64,000 nt of DNA, from positions 1 through 64,000 of IMG/VR virus record IMGVR_UViG_3300023235_000012. One strand, 5' to 3'. The notes below the pieces were generated by a model, which worked only from the letters and a program-made list of their open reading frames with translations, was not told where the DNA came from and ran no database searches. This document shows positions 56,939 through 63,568 of this stretch, piece after piece. The translations under genes and the position numbers were made by a program. How positions within the stretch are numbered: position 1 is the stretch's first letter; every line of letters begins with the position of its first letter. This stretch comes from a virus.

Positions 56939-57730
56939 TTAAACTCGATAAAGAACTTGATCGAATGTACCTAAGTTTGCGACATCAGGATCATAGGCGA
57001 ATCTAACCCATTGAGCGTTGACATTGAAGTCAAGATTTTGAATGTCTGACTCAGAGACGTAATCGATAAAATCAGTGGCTCCACCGACATTAACGTTAAA
57101 CCACTCAGAGTTTGCGGCAGGTGCAGTGTTATCCAGTGAGGCTTGAACCCAAAATCGACCAGTGAAATTCGTCAAATAAGCTACTAAGCTATGCAATCCA
57201 TCATGACGACCTTCTTGTGCGTCTCCTGGATAAGCACTAGAGTAATAAACTCCACTGCTCAAACTCCAAACTGTTGCGTCACTGATTGTTGCGGCTTTAA
57301 AGGAAGGCATTGCATTATCCAACAACCAAACTTCTGCGATAGCACTGTAATCGGTGTCACCATAAAGATTGTATTCATCTTGGTTTTCATCGAGGATCGT
57401 TACAACCATTCTGTAGGTTCCTGGTCTCCACTCTGCAGTTTCACCTTCTAGCATGGTGAGTTCCCATTGTCCTTTAGCTGCATCTATTTCATCGAGCTCT
57501 CTTTGAAGAACCAATTCTTCGGTTTCGTTTGAAACCAAGTAAGCAGTGAAAACTTTTCCGGCGGCGGGAATAACTTTTTTGTCACTGTTCTTTATCGTGA
57601 CATAGATTCTAGAAGCCACACCTTGATAGATCTTAAATTTTCGTTGTGTCATTGGTAGGTTCTCCAACAGTCCTGCCGTCGAATACAATAGTTCCAAGTT
57701 TTGTCTATATGAATAAAAATCAATCTTCAT
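56939..57730 (-). CDS. Virion structural protein (tail or baseplate)
   Basis: 263 aa. Starts MKIDFYSYRQNLELLYST; then beta-rich segments (KIYQGVASRIYVTIKNSD, GTYRMVVTILDEN) and a C-terminal domain around GRFWVQASLDNTAPAANSEWFNV, typical of tail or fibre accessory proteins. Late-type promoter 41 nt upstream. The ATG at 57730 is preferred to one 21 nt upstream lacking a site. Between 56781 and 56938 I see only AT-rich spacer and a weak hairpin. Confidence 0.7.
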   Translation of the reverse strand: MKIDFYSYRQNLELLYSTAGLLENLPMTQRKFKIYQGVASRIYVTIKNSDKKVIPAAGKVFTAYLVSNETEELVLQRELDEIDAAKGQWELTMLEGETAEWRPGTYRMVVTILDENQDEYNLYGDTDYSAIAEVWLLDNAMPSFKAATISDATVWSLSSGVYYSSAYPGDAQEGRHDGLHSLVAYLTNFTGRFWVQASLDNTAPAANSEWFNVNVGGATDFIDYVSESDIQNLDFNVNAQWVRFAYDPDVANLGTFDQVLYRV

Positions 57731-57749
57731 TTGTACCCGTTTTTTCAGC

Positions 57750-57757
57750 ATTAAATA
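57750..57757 (+). promoter_or_regulatory. Late-type promoter (plus)
   Basis: ATTAAATA, 35 nt upstream of the ATG at 57793. Confidence 0.5.
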
Positions 57758-57770
57758 ACTTTGTACTTAA

Positions 57771-57779
57771 TATTTATTA
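57771..57779 (-). promoter_or_regulatory. Late-type promoter (minus)
   Basis: Minus strand TAATAAATA, 41 nt upstream of the 57730 start; overlapping divergent pair. Confidence 0.55.
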
Positions 57780-57792
57780 GAAAGAAAGAAAG

Positions 57793-58182
57793 ATGACAAA
57801 CGAATTTAACAAATTACATGATCGATTTCCGTTCCTCTCTTTAGGAGTTTTTAAGACCACCGACTATCATGTCGGTATCGTCTTAAATCAGACCCGACAG
57901 TTCATTGGTATGTATCTCTTAGAAGATTTGAAAACTACTGCTGAGAAAAAGCATTTCTTGGAACTTGGTGAAATATGGTGGTGGGAATCAAATCGAATGC
58001 TTCCAATCTCTATTTTCCTAAAACAAGAATTCAAACCGTTTAGATATGTTTTAAGGAATTTTGCAAATAAGGATTTCAAAATTCTTCAAGGGCCTGTCAC
58101 CAGTTTACAGAATGTAGTACAGAAGAGAATCAAACGAAGAACGATAAACCTTGAAGCAAAGAACAGGAAGAAAAGAATCTAA
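57793..58182 (+). CDS. Hypothetical late protein (129 aa)
   Basis: MTNEFNKLHDRFPFLSLG start, basic C-terminus (KRIKRRTINLEAKNRKKR). No family recognised. Late promoter upstream; stop overlaps a convergent small gene by 4 nt. Confidence 0.65.
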   Translation: MTNEFNKLHDRFPFLSLGVFKTTDYHVGIVLNQTRQFIGMYLLEDLKTTAEKKHFLELGEIWWWESNRMLPISIFLKQEFKPFRYVLRNFANKDFKILQGPVTSLQNVVQKRIKRRTINLEAKNRKKRI

Positions 58183-58292
58183 GAGATCATCGCTCTGATC
58201 GTCTTTATTTCTTCTTCGTTTCCCTGTTCTTTTGTGGCTTTATAAGCTGGATAATTTTCCTCAAGATTTTTCTCATATTCTTCCAGTGTCAT
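58179..58292 (-). CDS. Small acidic protein (37 aa)
   Basis: MTLEEYEKNLEENYPAYKAT start. ATGA-type overlap with the 55-aa gene (58273-58440) and a convergent overlap at its end. Function unknown. Confidence 0.5.
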   Translation of the reverse strand: MTLEEYEKNLEENYPAYKATKEQGNEEEIKTIRAMIS

Positions 58293-58440
58293 ATGAGAGT
58301 ATTGTGGTTAAGGTAAAAATCGATCCCACCACATTATTCATCGACTGAATATTTATAATTTCTATTGTTATTTCAGAAGACATCACTTTTCGAATTACAT
58401 CTTTTAATCCATCTTCAGAAAGAGTGTCGATGCTAGCCAT
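58273..58440 (-). CDS. Small hypothetical protein (55 aa)
   Basis: MASIDTLSEDGLKDVIRKV start. Its ATG overlaps the DnaE-like C-half stop by 8 nt, so they are coupled. Function unknown. Confidence 0.55.
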   Translation of the reverse strand: MASIDTLSEDGLKDVIRKVMSSEITIEIINIQSMNNVVGSIFTLTTILSYDTGRI

Positions 58441-59014
58441 TTAATTCTTCCATCAAAAGATTCAGCTGGACGATAATAACCAATGCGTACCCAAAACTAT
58501 GACTCATTTTAAACTGATACCGTTCTTCGCCAACATCCTTTTGCCAAATTTCTGCACGGATCTTCTCCCAAGATTCACCGATCAAGTGTTTCTTCGCTGG
58601 ACGAATTATCGCGATAGTCATCGCCAATTCGCTAAGAGAACAAGGTTTCATCTGCTTCACCACTTCATAATGATCATGTAATTGAAACAAGGTCTCAACT
58701 ACTTCTTTATGATCCAATAGACTCCAATCAGGATCCGTTTTGGTTAGACTACGTAGGTGATCGGGATCTCGGACGGCCTTGTAAACACCGTTATGAAGCA
58801 AGTCAACCTTGACGTAACCAAGCTGTTCTGATCTTTTATAGTCGAGTGAGCACCATCCAGTGATATGATCTTTTGGAACCTTCTGGAAATATACTCCTGA
58901 CTTGTGCTTTTCTATATTGGGTAATCTGTGTATTGACGCCGGTACATGAGGAAGCTTAGAAAGAACCTCTTCTCTGTTTTTTAAATCAATATCTACGTCA
59001 GGAATATCACGCAT
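58433..59014 (-). CDS. DnaE-like DNA polymerase III alpha, C-terminal half (palm)
   Basis: 193 aa. Begins at the catalytic motif: MRDIPDVDIDLKNREEVLSK (E. coli MPDFDVDFCMEKRDQV; two catalytic Asp). Then KHKSGVYF (E. coli KHAGGVV), YVKVDLLHNGVYKAV (E. coli LVKFDFLGLRTLT; third catalytic Asp), a CSLSELAMTIAIIRP segment and MSHSFGYALVIIVQLNLL (E. coli KSHSAAYALVSYQTLWL). All three palm Asp are kept. The N-terminal half, ending just before this point, is at 13851-14363, 44 kb away on the same strand. The 59007 gene overlaps its start by 8 nt. Confidence 0.8.
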   Translation of the reverse strand: MRDIPDVDIDLKNREEVLSKLPHVPASIHRLPNIEKHKSGVYFQKVPKDHITGWCSLDYKRSEQLGYVKVDLLHNGVYKAVRDPDHLRSLTKTDPDWSLLDHKEVVETLFQLHDHYEVVKQMKPCSLSELAMTIAIIRPAKKHLIGESWEKIRAEIWQKDVGEERYQFKMSHSFGYALVIIVQLNLLMEELNG

Positions 59015-59327
59015 TATTAATCATGATTTGCTGTTGATACCTTTTCAATTTTTCTAGTTCGATTGATAATCGAGAAAACACTGAATGTAAGCGTTCAATT
59101 CGTCGACGCATTTCTTGATTTTCTTTTTCGAGTGCATTAACATGTTCAACTGATGGAACGTTAATTGTTTTTCCATCTACGTTGATTGCGACCGTCTTTT
59201 TGTTCGGAGATTGAACCTCAACTTTAGGGATAGATTCTGTTTTTTTTCTAGGCTTCTTACGAGAAGTAGAGTACATCGACAAATCTTCTTCTTTAATCTT
59301 CTTCTTAATTGCTAAGCCTTCGTTCAT
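59007..59327 (-). CDS. Coiled-coil protein (106 aa)
   Basis: Basic N-terminal half (SRKKPRKKTES), short beta motif (TVAINVDGKTINVPS), then a C-terminal coiled coil. No family recognised; coupled to the DnaE-like C-half. Confidence 0.6.
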   Translation of the reverse strand: MNEGLAIKKKIKEEDLSMYSTSRKKPRKKTESIPKVEVQSPNKKTVAINVDGKTINVPSVEHVNALEKENQEMRRRIERLHSVFSRLSIELEKLKRYQQQIMINNA

Positions 59328-59366
59328 ATTTCTATCCTCTGTTTACCTTATTTAAGCTGCTTAATG

Positions 59367-60032
59367 TTATATGCCAGCCTCTCTTAATTCTTTTTTCAAA
59401 TGCGGTACTTTCGGGTCGGATTTGACTCTCATTCTCCAATATAATGGATTGATAAGTTCTTTAATTGAATCCAATTCTTCTTGATCTAATTTTCCTAGAA
59501 GGTTTTCAGTTTGTGAGCACAAAATTACAAACCAAGGTGAAATTCTTCCTGTTCTAAGCCAAAGGCATAATCGATGTCCGGTTAGATTTAAACATACCTC
59601 TTGAAGTTCTAGTTCGTGCTCTATAGAATATTCTTGTAAGGTCTCTATAGATCTACTTACCGCAATATCAGAGTCCTCTGTCATTATTTTTTCATGAGCC
59701 CATTTGAAATAATGATTCTCGCTTGTCCATTTCCTAAACGGAGCGCCCGAACGCATCAAATAAGAAAAATATTCGTTTATATTCAATGGATTAATAGTCA
59801 TAAAAAACTTCGCTAGTGTCTCGTATGCTCTATATTGTTTTGATTCAAGAAACACGGTCTGAAGGTCTTTTTTGCTTCTTATTCGATGGAATTTTTTGAA
59901 TTCTGAGAACAATTCAAAGGCCATCATTCCTATCTGGTCGTGTCGTTGATTCCATCTTCTTTTCGGCTCACATATATGCTTTTCGAATGCTTCTTCTCTT
60001 TTGTATTCTTTCTTGCAGAAATCACACTTCAT
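59367..60032 (-). CDS. C2HC zinc-finger protein (221 aa)
   Basis: N-terminal CDFCKKEYKREEAFEKHIC is a classic C2HC zinc finger. The rest is helical (YRAYETLAKFFMTINPLNI region) with no known catalytic motif. Could bind DNA, e.g. in late transcription, but that is a guess. Starts right after a small zinc-ribbon gene. Confidence 0.6.
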   Translation of the reverse strand: MKCDFCKKEYKREEAFEKHICEPKRRWNQRHDQIGMMAFELFSEFKKFHRIRSKKDLQTVFLESKQYRAYETLAKFFMTINPLNINEYFSYLMRSGAPFRKWTSENHYFKWAHEKIMTEDSDIAVSRSIETLQEYSIEHELELQEVCLNLTGHRLCLWLRTGRISPWFVILCSQTENLLGKLDQEELDSIKELINPLYWRMRVKSDPKVPHLKKELREAGI

Positions 60033-60033
60033 A

Positions 60034-60183
60034 TCAATCTGCCGGCATCCGCATTACTTTGGGAAGATTAAAAGATGTTATTTTTCCCGTCTCATCACAT
60101 TTTGGACAATCTCTAATAGTTGCGCATGAACCGTTAGGATATGGACCTACCGTTCTTTCTCCTTTACACCTATCACACCTCAT
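60034..60183 (-). CDS. Small DnaJ-like zinc-ribbon protein (49 aa)
   Basis: MRCDRCKGERTVGPYPNG, then CPKCDETGKI: two CxxC pairs as in the DnaJ zinc repeat. ATGA overlap with the gp62-like gene upstream. Function unknown. Confidence 0.65.
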   Translation of the reverse strand: MRCDRCKGERTVGPYPNGSCATIRDCPKCDETGKITSFNLPKVMRMPAD

Positions 60184-60662
60184 TTGGTTTCCTTCTTGTA
60201 TTGTTTAACCAATTCTTTCTCTTCTTTTTCTGGCATGGCGTAATCAATCAACATCCTTCTAAATTGATCAGGTGTCATATTCTTCTTAATGATCCGAAGT
60301 TCAGTTTCATTCACTCCTTGAAAATATTCTTTCAAGACAGCGTCAATCTTTGATTTCACTCCACGAGAAGGTCCTTTGATCCATTTATGTTGTTGTCTCT
60401 TACCAACACCACAAGAAGCCATCAAACCCCAGATCAGTTCATCATGATCTTTTAGATCCCAAAGGTTTTTGTTTACTAACTCATTCGTCGTCTGAAGATA
60501 GAACGAATGCAGGCCTCCTTGATCTGGTGCTCCACTCATCCATCTCATAATTACGAAAGAAGCAAAAGCCTTCTTTTCATCATCATTTAATTCGGCATAG
60601 AAATCGTAGTTTCTATGATCAATATTGTCTAATGTTCTGAATATATCTAATTTAACTGCCAT
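60180..60662 (-). CDS. 62: Clamp loader small subunit (T4 gp62-like)
   Basis: 160 aa resembling T4-like phage gp62: MRWMSGAPDQGGLHSFYL (in parts), NKNLWDLKDHDELIWGLM and GVGKRQQHKWIKGP. No ATP-binding motif, as expected; partners the gp44-like ATPase at 11057-11992. The promoter at 60669-60697 ends 6 nt before the ATG, so its mRNA may be leaderless. Confidence 0.82.
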   Translation of the reverse strand: MAVKLDIFRTLDNIDHRNYDFYAELNDDEKKAFASFVIMRWMSGAPDQGGLHSFYLQTTNELVNKNLWDLKDHDELIWGLMASCGVGKRQQHKWIKGPSRGVKSKIDAVLKEYFQGVNETELRIIKKNMTPDQFRRMLIDYAMPEKEEKELVKQYKKETK

Positions 60663-60668
60663 GATGTT

Positions 60669-60697
60669 AATATAAATTATTCTAGGTTGTTTGTCAA
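60669..60697 (-). promoter_or_regulatory. Sigma70-like promoter, possibly leaderless mRNA
   Basis: Minus strand TTGACA (60697-60692), 17 nt, TATATT (60674-60669), then the gp62 ATG. Confidence 0.7.
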
Positions 60698-60710
60698 TTA
60701 TCTTTTGATA

Positions 60711-60719
60711 GACTAAATA
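60711..60719 (+). promoter_or_regulatory. Late-type promoter
   Basis: GACTAAATA, 50 nt upstream of the ATG at 60770. Confidence 0.55.
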
Positions 60720-60769
60720 AGAATAAGGCTTCGATGCCTTTAGTTATAAACTCTAATAGGAGAAAGACG

Positions 60770-61585
60770 ATGGGACGCCCTTTACATTCAAAATTAGGCG
60801 GGAACGTCACAGGAAGTGGAAATCAACTTCGTGTTATGGCACATCTTGATGCTGTAATTGGTCCAGAACCTTGCTGGATTAACAAACAAACGGGATCAAC
60901 TCGTTTCAATGTCAGTTCAGTAGCTGGTGGTGCAACGCCGACAAGAACCGGTACAATTTATCTTGTTGGCAATGATGAACCAGCTCTAAACGAAGGTTAC
61001 ATCAAAGTTCTACCGGTTGCAATTGACGACGGTGGTGGTGCATTGTTTACCGCCACAATGCTAGTAGTGGGTGCAACAATCGTTGATGGTGGAACCGGAT
61101 ATGCCGGAACCGATACCTTAACTGTTGTTGGTGGAACGGCTGGAACAGCCGCGACATTGACAGTTGATACGGTTAGCACTGGAGTAATTACTGTAATTAG
61201 TATAGCTGACGGACAGGATTATACTGTCCTTCCAACTAATCCGGTTTCTGTGACCGGTGGTACTGGAAATGATGACGCAACATTCAATTTGACATACGGC
61301 ATTGAAAGTGTAGCAGTTGATCAAGGTGGAGATGATTGGAGTACTGCACCAACTCTTCAAGTTATTGGTAACGGTTCATCGGGTGCAGTTTCTGCTACAT
61401 TAACAAGTGACGTGATCACTTCGGTTGCAGTTGATACTATCGGAACCGGCTACACTAGCATTCCTAGAATTGCTACAGCAGTTGCTGGAACGAGATTTGC
61501 TACGAAACTTCACGATAATATTGTGAAGACCACGGATGGAACAATTTACAGTTATCCGGGTGAAGCAGTATTTGATCAAGACTAA
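60770..61585 (+). CDS. Virion structural protein with Gly-rich beta repeats
   Basis: 271 aa. MGRPLHSKLGGNVTGSGNQLRV start, then WINKQTGSTRFNV and a Gly/Thr-rich region of repeating short strands (GGTGYAGTDTLTVVGG, TGVITVISI), like small phage fibre or decoration proteins. GGAG precedes the ATG at 60770. Late promoter and terminator define a single-gene unit. Confidence 0.72.
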   Translation: MGRPLHSKLGGNVTGSGNQLRVMAHLDAVIGPEPCWINKQTGSTRFNVSSVAGGATPTRTGTIYLVGNDEPALNEGYIKVLPVAIDDGGGALFTATMLVVGATIVDGGTGYAGTDTLTVVGGTAGTAATLTVDTVSTGVITVISIADGQDYTVLPTNPVSVTGGTGNDDATFNLTYGIESVAVDQGGDDWSTAPTLQVIGNGSSGAVSATLTSDVITSVAVDTIGTGYTSIPRIATAVAGTRFATKLHDNIVKTTDGTIYSYPGEAVFDQD

Positions 61586-61613
61586 TATGATTGATGACTA
61601 AATTGATCGAAAT

Positions 61614-61644
61614 AAAAGGAGAGGATTAAATCCTCTCCTTTTTT
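61614..61644 (+). terminator. Rho-independent terminator
   Basis: 12-bp perfect stem AAAAGGAGAGGA / TCCTCTCCTTTT (61614-61625, 61631-61642), loop TTAAA, then TTTTTTC. Confidence 0.8.
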
Positions 61645-61665
61645 CAAAAGCAGATATTAAATATC

Positions 61666-61944
61666 TTAAGAGTAAACGATAATAGCTTTCTTTGCTTTTT
61701 CTATTTGGGTTGCAAGCTGTAAACGAGCTTCCATCTCTGCGTCTTTGAGGTTGCTGAAAAAAACTTCTTCTCCTTCAACTTTAAAAACTTGACACATTCC
61801 CAATGGATGCGGCCGAATATTTTCAGAAAACCTTCGATTTCCAGTCTCTATTGTGATATCATGAAGGCCATAACGGATATTGACCTTTTTCTCCGAAAGG
61901 TTAGTCTGGATTACTCTAGCTTCTGGCGCTGTTCTTCGCTCCAA
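61666..61944 (-). CDS. Hypothetical protein (92 aa)
   Basis: Mixed small protein (KKVNIRYGLHDITIETG; helical C-terminus AEMEARLQLATQIEKAKK). The only early start is TTG at 61944, without a clear site, so the start is uncertain. Overlaps the 44-aa gene in another frame. Confidence 0.5.
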   Translation of the reverse strand: MERRTAPEARVIQTNLSEKKVNIRYGLHDITIETGNRRFSENIRPHPLGMCQVFKVEGEEVFFSNLKDAEMEARLQLATQIEKAKKAIIVYS

Positions 61945-62045
61945 AAGACATTACCCATCTTTTCACGAAACGACATAACGCGCTTCCTAAATTCTTCAAC
62001 TGAAATTTTCTCGGACACCGTATCTTCCTTTTCTTTATTACTCAT
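61911..62045 (-). CDS. Small charged protein (44 aa)
   Basis: MSNKEKEDTVSEKISVEEFR start. The -10 box of the promoter at 62047-62074 is too close to this ATG, so the true start may be downstream. Function unknown. Confidence 0.4.
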   Translation of the reverse strand: MSNKEKEDTVSEKISVEEFRKRVMSFREKMGNVFWSEEQRQKLE

Positions 62046-62046
62046 A

Positions 62047-62074
62047 ATAATAACACAGAAAAGGAAATTGTCAA
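62047..62074 (-). promoter_or_regulatory. Sigma70-like promoter
   Basis: Minus strand TTGACA (62074-62069), 16 nt ending TGTGT, TATTAT (62052-62047). Confidence 0.65.
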
Positions 62075-62083
62075 GCGAAAAGT

Positions 62084-62632
62084 TTAAAAAACATCCATAA
62101 TATCCAGAACATCGTTCATCTTGTCTGAATCATCGACGAAATAAACGCATTCGGGATAGCTAGTTTCTTTTCCGGTTATCATATCTTTCCTGCTAACCCA
62201 TTCTGACGGGTTCCCTAATGGAACGGCAAGAAGCTGCTTCTTCTGGAGTCTAGGAGTAAACCAACTGGTGACGCTAGTATAGCTATTTGAAATCTGTACA
62301 GGCTGAAATTTTGGAACATAGCTCTTGAACGGATTGAGAACATATGCTTCATAATCAAAGTTTGGTAATTCTTCGATGTCGACTAGTTCCAATTCACCCT
62401 GAATAGCATCACCTGTCAAAATCCTCCAGTTCATCGGTACTTCGAGTTGATACTTTCCAATCGAAAGTTGAACAGCAGGATATTCATATTCGTTGAACAT
62501 CGTCAGGTTAACAAAATAATAGTCAATATCATCCGGATTGGATGCATCCAAAATTGCACATTTCTGCTTACTTATCCCGTCAACTATTTGAGTGATATCA
62601 AAAACGGTATTTTCTGGTGTTAAAATTCGGAT
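62084..62632 (-). CDS. Conserved T4-like phage protein with apparent AUC start
   Basis: 182 aa from the proposed start. The conserved N-terminal segment RILTPENTVFDITQIV lies upstream of any ATG, GTG or TTG, and AGAGGAG sits 6 nt before an ATC (62632). Starting at the TTG at 62551 would lose this segment. CAILDASNPDDIDYYFVNLTMFNEYE (in parts) and EVPMNWRIL mark a conserved family of T4-like phages, function unknown. An ATC start would be unusual; sequencing error is the alternative. Confidence 0.6.
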   Translation of the reverse strand: MRILTPENTVFDITQIVDGISKQKCAILDASNPDDIDYYFVNLTMFNEYEYPAVQLSIGKYQLEVPMNWRILTGDAIQGELELVDIEELPNFDYEAYVLNPFKSYVPKFQPVQISNSYTSVTSWFTPRLQKKQLLAVPLGNPSEWVSRKDMITGKETSYPECVYFVDDSDKMNDVLDIMDVF

Positions 62633-62666
62633 AGTGATCTCCTCTAACTAAACACAAATAATAACG

Positions 62667-62695
62667 ATAATAACAAAGAAGAGTGTCAATGTCAA
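62667..62695 (-). promoter_or_regulatory. Sigma70-like promoter with doubled -35
   Basis: Minus strand TTGACA at 62695-62690, 17 nt, TATTAT (62672-62667). A second TTGACA (62689-62684) follows directly but lacks a matching -10. Confidence 0.65.
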
Positions 62696-62699
62696 TAAA

Positions 62700-63269
62700 T
62701 CAATAGACTTCTTTGACTTCGTCACAGCATTTCAATTTCTTTGCTTGTTTAGCTGACAACCAGACATCGTGTGCAGGTAACAGATACTCTCTGATTTTCT
62801 TTTCTGTCATCCCATCGATGCATTTCATATAATGCTTTAAGATACGCTCACTTGTCAGTTCAAAACCTTTCTGTGAAGCGTAAAGGTCATGTTCTTTCCC
62901 ACTGCTTCCAGCAGAATATTGATGAGACAAAATACTGGTATTCGGCGTTAGGATCCGATGTCCTTTCTCACCAGCGATGAATGCAATAAAACCACAGCTA
63001 GCAATTTGACCTATAGCGACTGTTCGGATGGGGATTGCGCTTCCTTTCATTGTGTCTACCAATGCAAAGCAAGTCGATACCAATCCACCTGGAGAACAAA
63101 TCACTAAAGTTAGAAATTCTTTACGATCTGTTTTTCGAAGATTTTCAGTTATGATCCATCTGATTGCTTTCTCACAAGATTGATAATTGAAATTATCCAT
63201 AAAAAGATAATATCCATTATCTCGAATTGGATCGAAATCAGTCTCAGTTGATGGATTATTGCTGGTCAT
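62700..63269 (-). CDS. ClpP-like serine protease
   Basis: 189 aa. ICSPGG (about 56), then GQIASCGFIAF with the catalytic Ser (about 90), LSHQYSAGSS with the catalytic His (about 114) and PAHDVWLSAKQA with the Asp (about 165), the complete ClpP triad. AAGGAG before the ATG at 63269. Could serve as a head-maturation (prohead) protease or, with the ClpS-like protein, redirect host Clp. It lacks the clear prohead context seen in some phages. Confidence 0.82.
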   Translation of the reverse strand: MTSNNPSTETDFDPIRDNGYYLFMDNFNYQSCEKAIRWIITENLRKTDRKEFLTLVICSPGGLVSTCFALVDTMKGSAIPIRTVAIGQIASCGFIAFIAGEKGHRILTPNTSILSHQYSAGSSGKEHDLYASQKGFELTSERILKHYMKCIDGMTEKKIREYLLPAHDVWLSAKQAKKLKCCDEVKEVY

Positions 63270-63286
63270 TTTTTCTCCTTTGGACT

Positions 63287-63541
63287 TTACTTGATTCTTT
63301 GATTGTCTATTAGGTTTGGGAGTTCCATCCAATGTGTTGGATTTCTGAGTAATCGTCCTCCGACCCATTTGTTTATTCTTCTATTATATGATCCTAACCC
63401 AATCCAAGCAACGTGTTTTTCTGATCTGTCAGAACTCATCCATGTTATAGGATTAAAAATTGATTTTTCTTGAATTGAAAGCACAATGACTTTTCTATTA
63501 GAATTAGGTATTTCTGATATTGGATATAGATCATTAAACAT
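63287..63541 (-). CDS. DUF551-like phage protein (84 aa)
   Basis: SIQEKSIFNPITWMSS and a C-terminal PTHWMELPN, the hallmark of DUF551 proteins. Function unknown. Confidence 0.55.
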   Translation of the reverse strand: MFNDLYPISEIPNSNRKVIVLSIQEKSIFNPITWMSSDRSEKHVAWIGLGSYNRRINKWVGGRLLRNPTHWMELPNLIDNQRIK

Positions 63542-63568
63542 AAAAATATTTACTGATTTTATGAAATT

